Source: Williamsia herbipolensis (GTDB lineage: Bacteria; Actinomycetota; Actinomycetes; Mycobacteriales; Mycobacteriaceae). From it: DNA of 64,000 nt. A program made the position numbers and the translations under genes. Where the stretch lies: positions 55,323-119,322 of the forward strand of contig NZ_JXYP01000019.1 of NCBI RefSeq assembly GCF_000964005.1. Direction: 5' to 3'. Below the pieces are notes generated by a model. The model did no database searches, had not been told where the DNA came from, and saw nothing but the letters and a program-made list of their open reading frames with translations. Numbering within the stretch: position 1 is the first letter of the stretch; each line of letters opens with the position of its first letter. Below are positions 63,327-64,000 of this stretch, piece after piece.

Positions 63327-63995
63327 GTGACCGTCATCCTGCTGCGCCACGGCCGCTCGACCGCCAACACCTCGGGTGTGCTGGCCGGCCGCAGCGTCGG
63401 CGTCGACCTCGACGACACCGGTCGCAGCCAGGCCGGCGAGGTCGTCGACCGTCTCGGCCACGTGCAGAACCTCGTCGCCGTGGTCCGTTCCCCGCTGCAG
63501 CGATGTCAACAGACCGTCGCGCCACTCGTCGAGGCCCGCGGGCTCACCGAGGTGGTCGACGACCGCCTCGTCGAGGTCGACTACGGCCAGTGGACGGGCC
63601 GGCCGATCAAGGACCTGCTCGCCGAGGACATGTGGAAGACCGTCCAGCAGCAGCCGTCGGCCGCGATCTTCCCCGAGGGTGAAGGGCTCGCGCACGTGCA
63701 GAGCCGCGCGGTGGCCGCGATCCGCGAACTCGACGCGCACTACGGCGGTCCGGACGGCTCCGGGATCTGGGTGGCCTGTTCGCACGGCGACGTCATCAAG
63801 TCGATCATCGCCGACGCCATGGGGATGCACCTCGACTCGTTCCAGCGGATCGTCGTCGAACCGGCGTCGATCAGCGTGATCCGCTACAGCTCGTCCCGCC
63901 CGTACGTGCACACCGTCAACTCCACCGGCGCGCGGCCCACCGTGCCCGCGCCGGTGGAGTTGACGGTGTGCACGTACGGGCGGGACGAGCTGTAG
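63327..63995 (+). CDS. Histidine phosphatase family protein (Rv2135c-like)
   Basis: Phosphoglycerate mutase-like acid phosphatase of 222 residues. The phosphorylated histidine is in VILLRHGRSTANTSGVLAGR, the second catalytic pair in VEVDYGQWTGRPIKDL, and WVACSHGDVIKSIIADAMG carries the second His. The family includes broad phosphatases; homologues in this place are acid phosphatases rather than glycolytic mutases. It starts at GTG 63327 and ends five bases before the window edge. Confidence 0.9.
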   Translation: MTVILLRHGRSTANTSGVLAGRSVGVDLDDTGRSQAGEVVDRLGHVQNLVAVVRSPLQRCQQTVAPLVEARGLTEVVDDRLVEVDYGQWTGRPIKDLLAEDMWKTVQQQPSAAIFPEGEGLAHVQSRAVAAIRELDAHYGGPDGSGIWVACSHGDVIKSIIADAMGMHLDSFQRIVVEPASISVIRYSSSRPYVHTVNSTGARPTVPAPVELTVCTYGRDEL

Positions 63996-64000
63996 CGGAT

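Overview
The window is high-GC, densely coded actinobacterial chromosome from a mycolic-acid-producing member of the Mycobacteriales, most likely Gordonia or a close relative. The evidence is the MabA-InhA operon, MptB, an RipA-type endopeptidase, actinobacterial SufBDCSU-SufT, the acnA-acnR pair, and gene order that follows Mycobacterium tuberculosis Rv1454c-Rv1496 (with insertions) and, near the right end, the Rv2135c-Rv2141c neighbourhood. No IS element, prophage, CRISPR array or rRNA was seen; there is one tRNA (Leu-GAG).

Layout. 1-5.5 kb: minus-strand genes for Qor (partial), heme A synthase, a two-gene ABC exporter and mannosyltransferase MptB, plus one small plus-strand gene. 5.6-12.1 kb: the suf operon for Fe-S assembly, led by its repressor SufR, with a candidate SufR site over the sufR start. 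12.1-20 kb: accessory genes, including an SDR-MarR pair under a large inverted repeat, lycopene cyclase with another SDR, an ABC-F ATPase followed by a duplicated terminator, an acyl-CoA ligase, and an aminoglycoside-phosphotransferase-like gene. 20-24 kb: acnR-acnA with an AcnR-type operator. 24.2-33 kb: cell envelope and mycolate block (DUF6676, RipA-like, MoxR, DUF58, VWA, MabA, InhA, ferrochelatase). 33-39 kb: DUF3097, NfeD-SPFH pair, secreted chorismate mutase, a SatD-like HTH gene with a membrane partner, and a TVP38 protein. 39.2-44.5 kb: methylmalonyl-CoA mutase (mutAB) and its GTPase chaperone meaB.

44.6-54 kb is the most interesting accessory region: a nitrilase-centred 'Nit1C' cluster (MSMEG_0565-0572 type) in two transcription units. 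Unit A is Nit1 nitrilase, MSMEG_0570-like protein, flavin-dependent oxidoreductase and acyl-CoA ligase. Unit B is MSMEG_0572/Sll0783-like protein, radical SAM enzyme, GNAT-AIR synthase fusion, a second nitrilase-fold protein lacking the catalytic Cys and Glu, and a glycosyltransferase. Both units carry the same roughly 21-bp motif at nearly the same distance from the first ATG, which argues for a shared regulator encoded elsewhere. Such clusters have been linked to nitrogen starvation and, in Pseudomonas, to cyanide assimilation; the true substrate or product is not settled by the sequence.

54-64 kb: nucleoside hydrolase, DinB-like protein, an unusual zinc-finger SDR, gluconate kinase, tRNA-Leu, then the conserved block M20 peptidase, PEBP, pyrD, DUF5703, LppL, UppP and a histidine phosphatase. 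Start codons were chosen from ribosome-binding sites, overlap with the upstream gene and family lengths; GTG starts are frequent.
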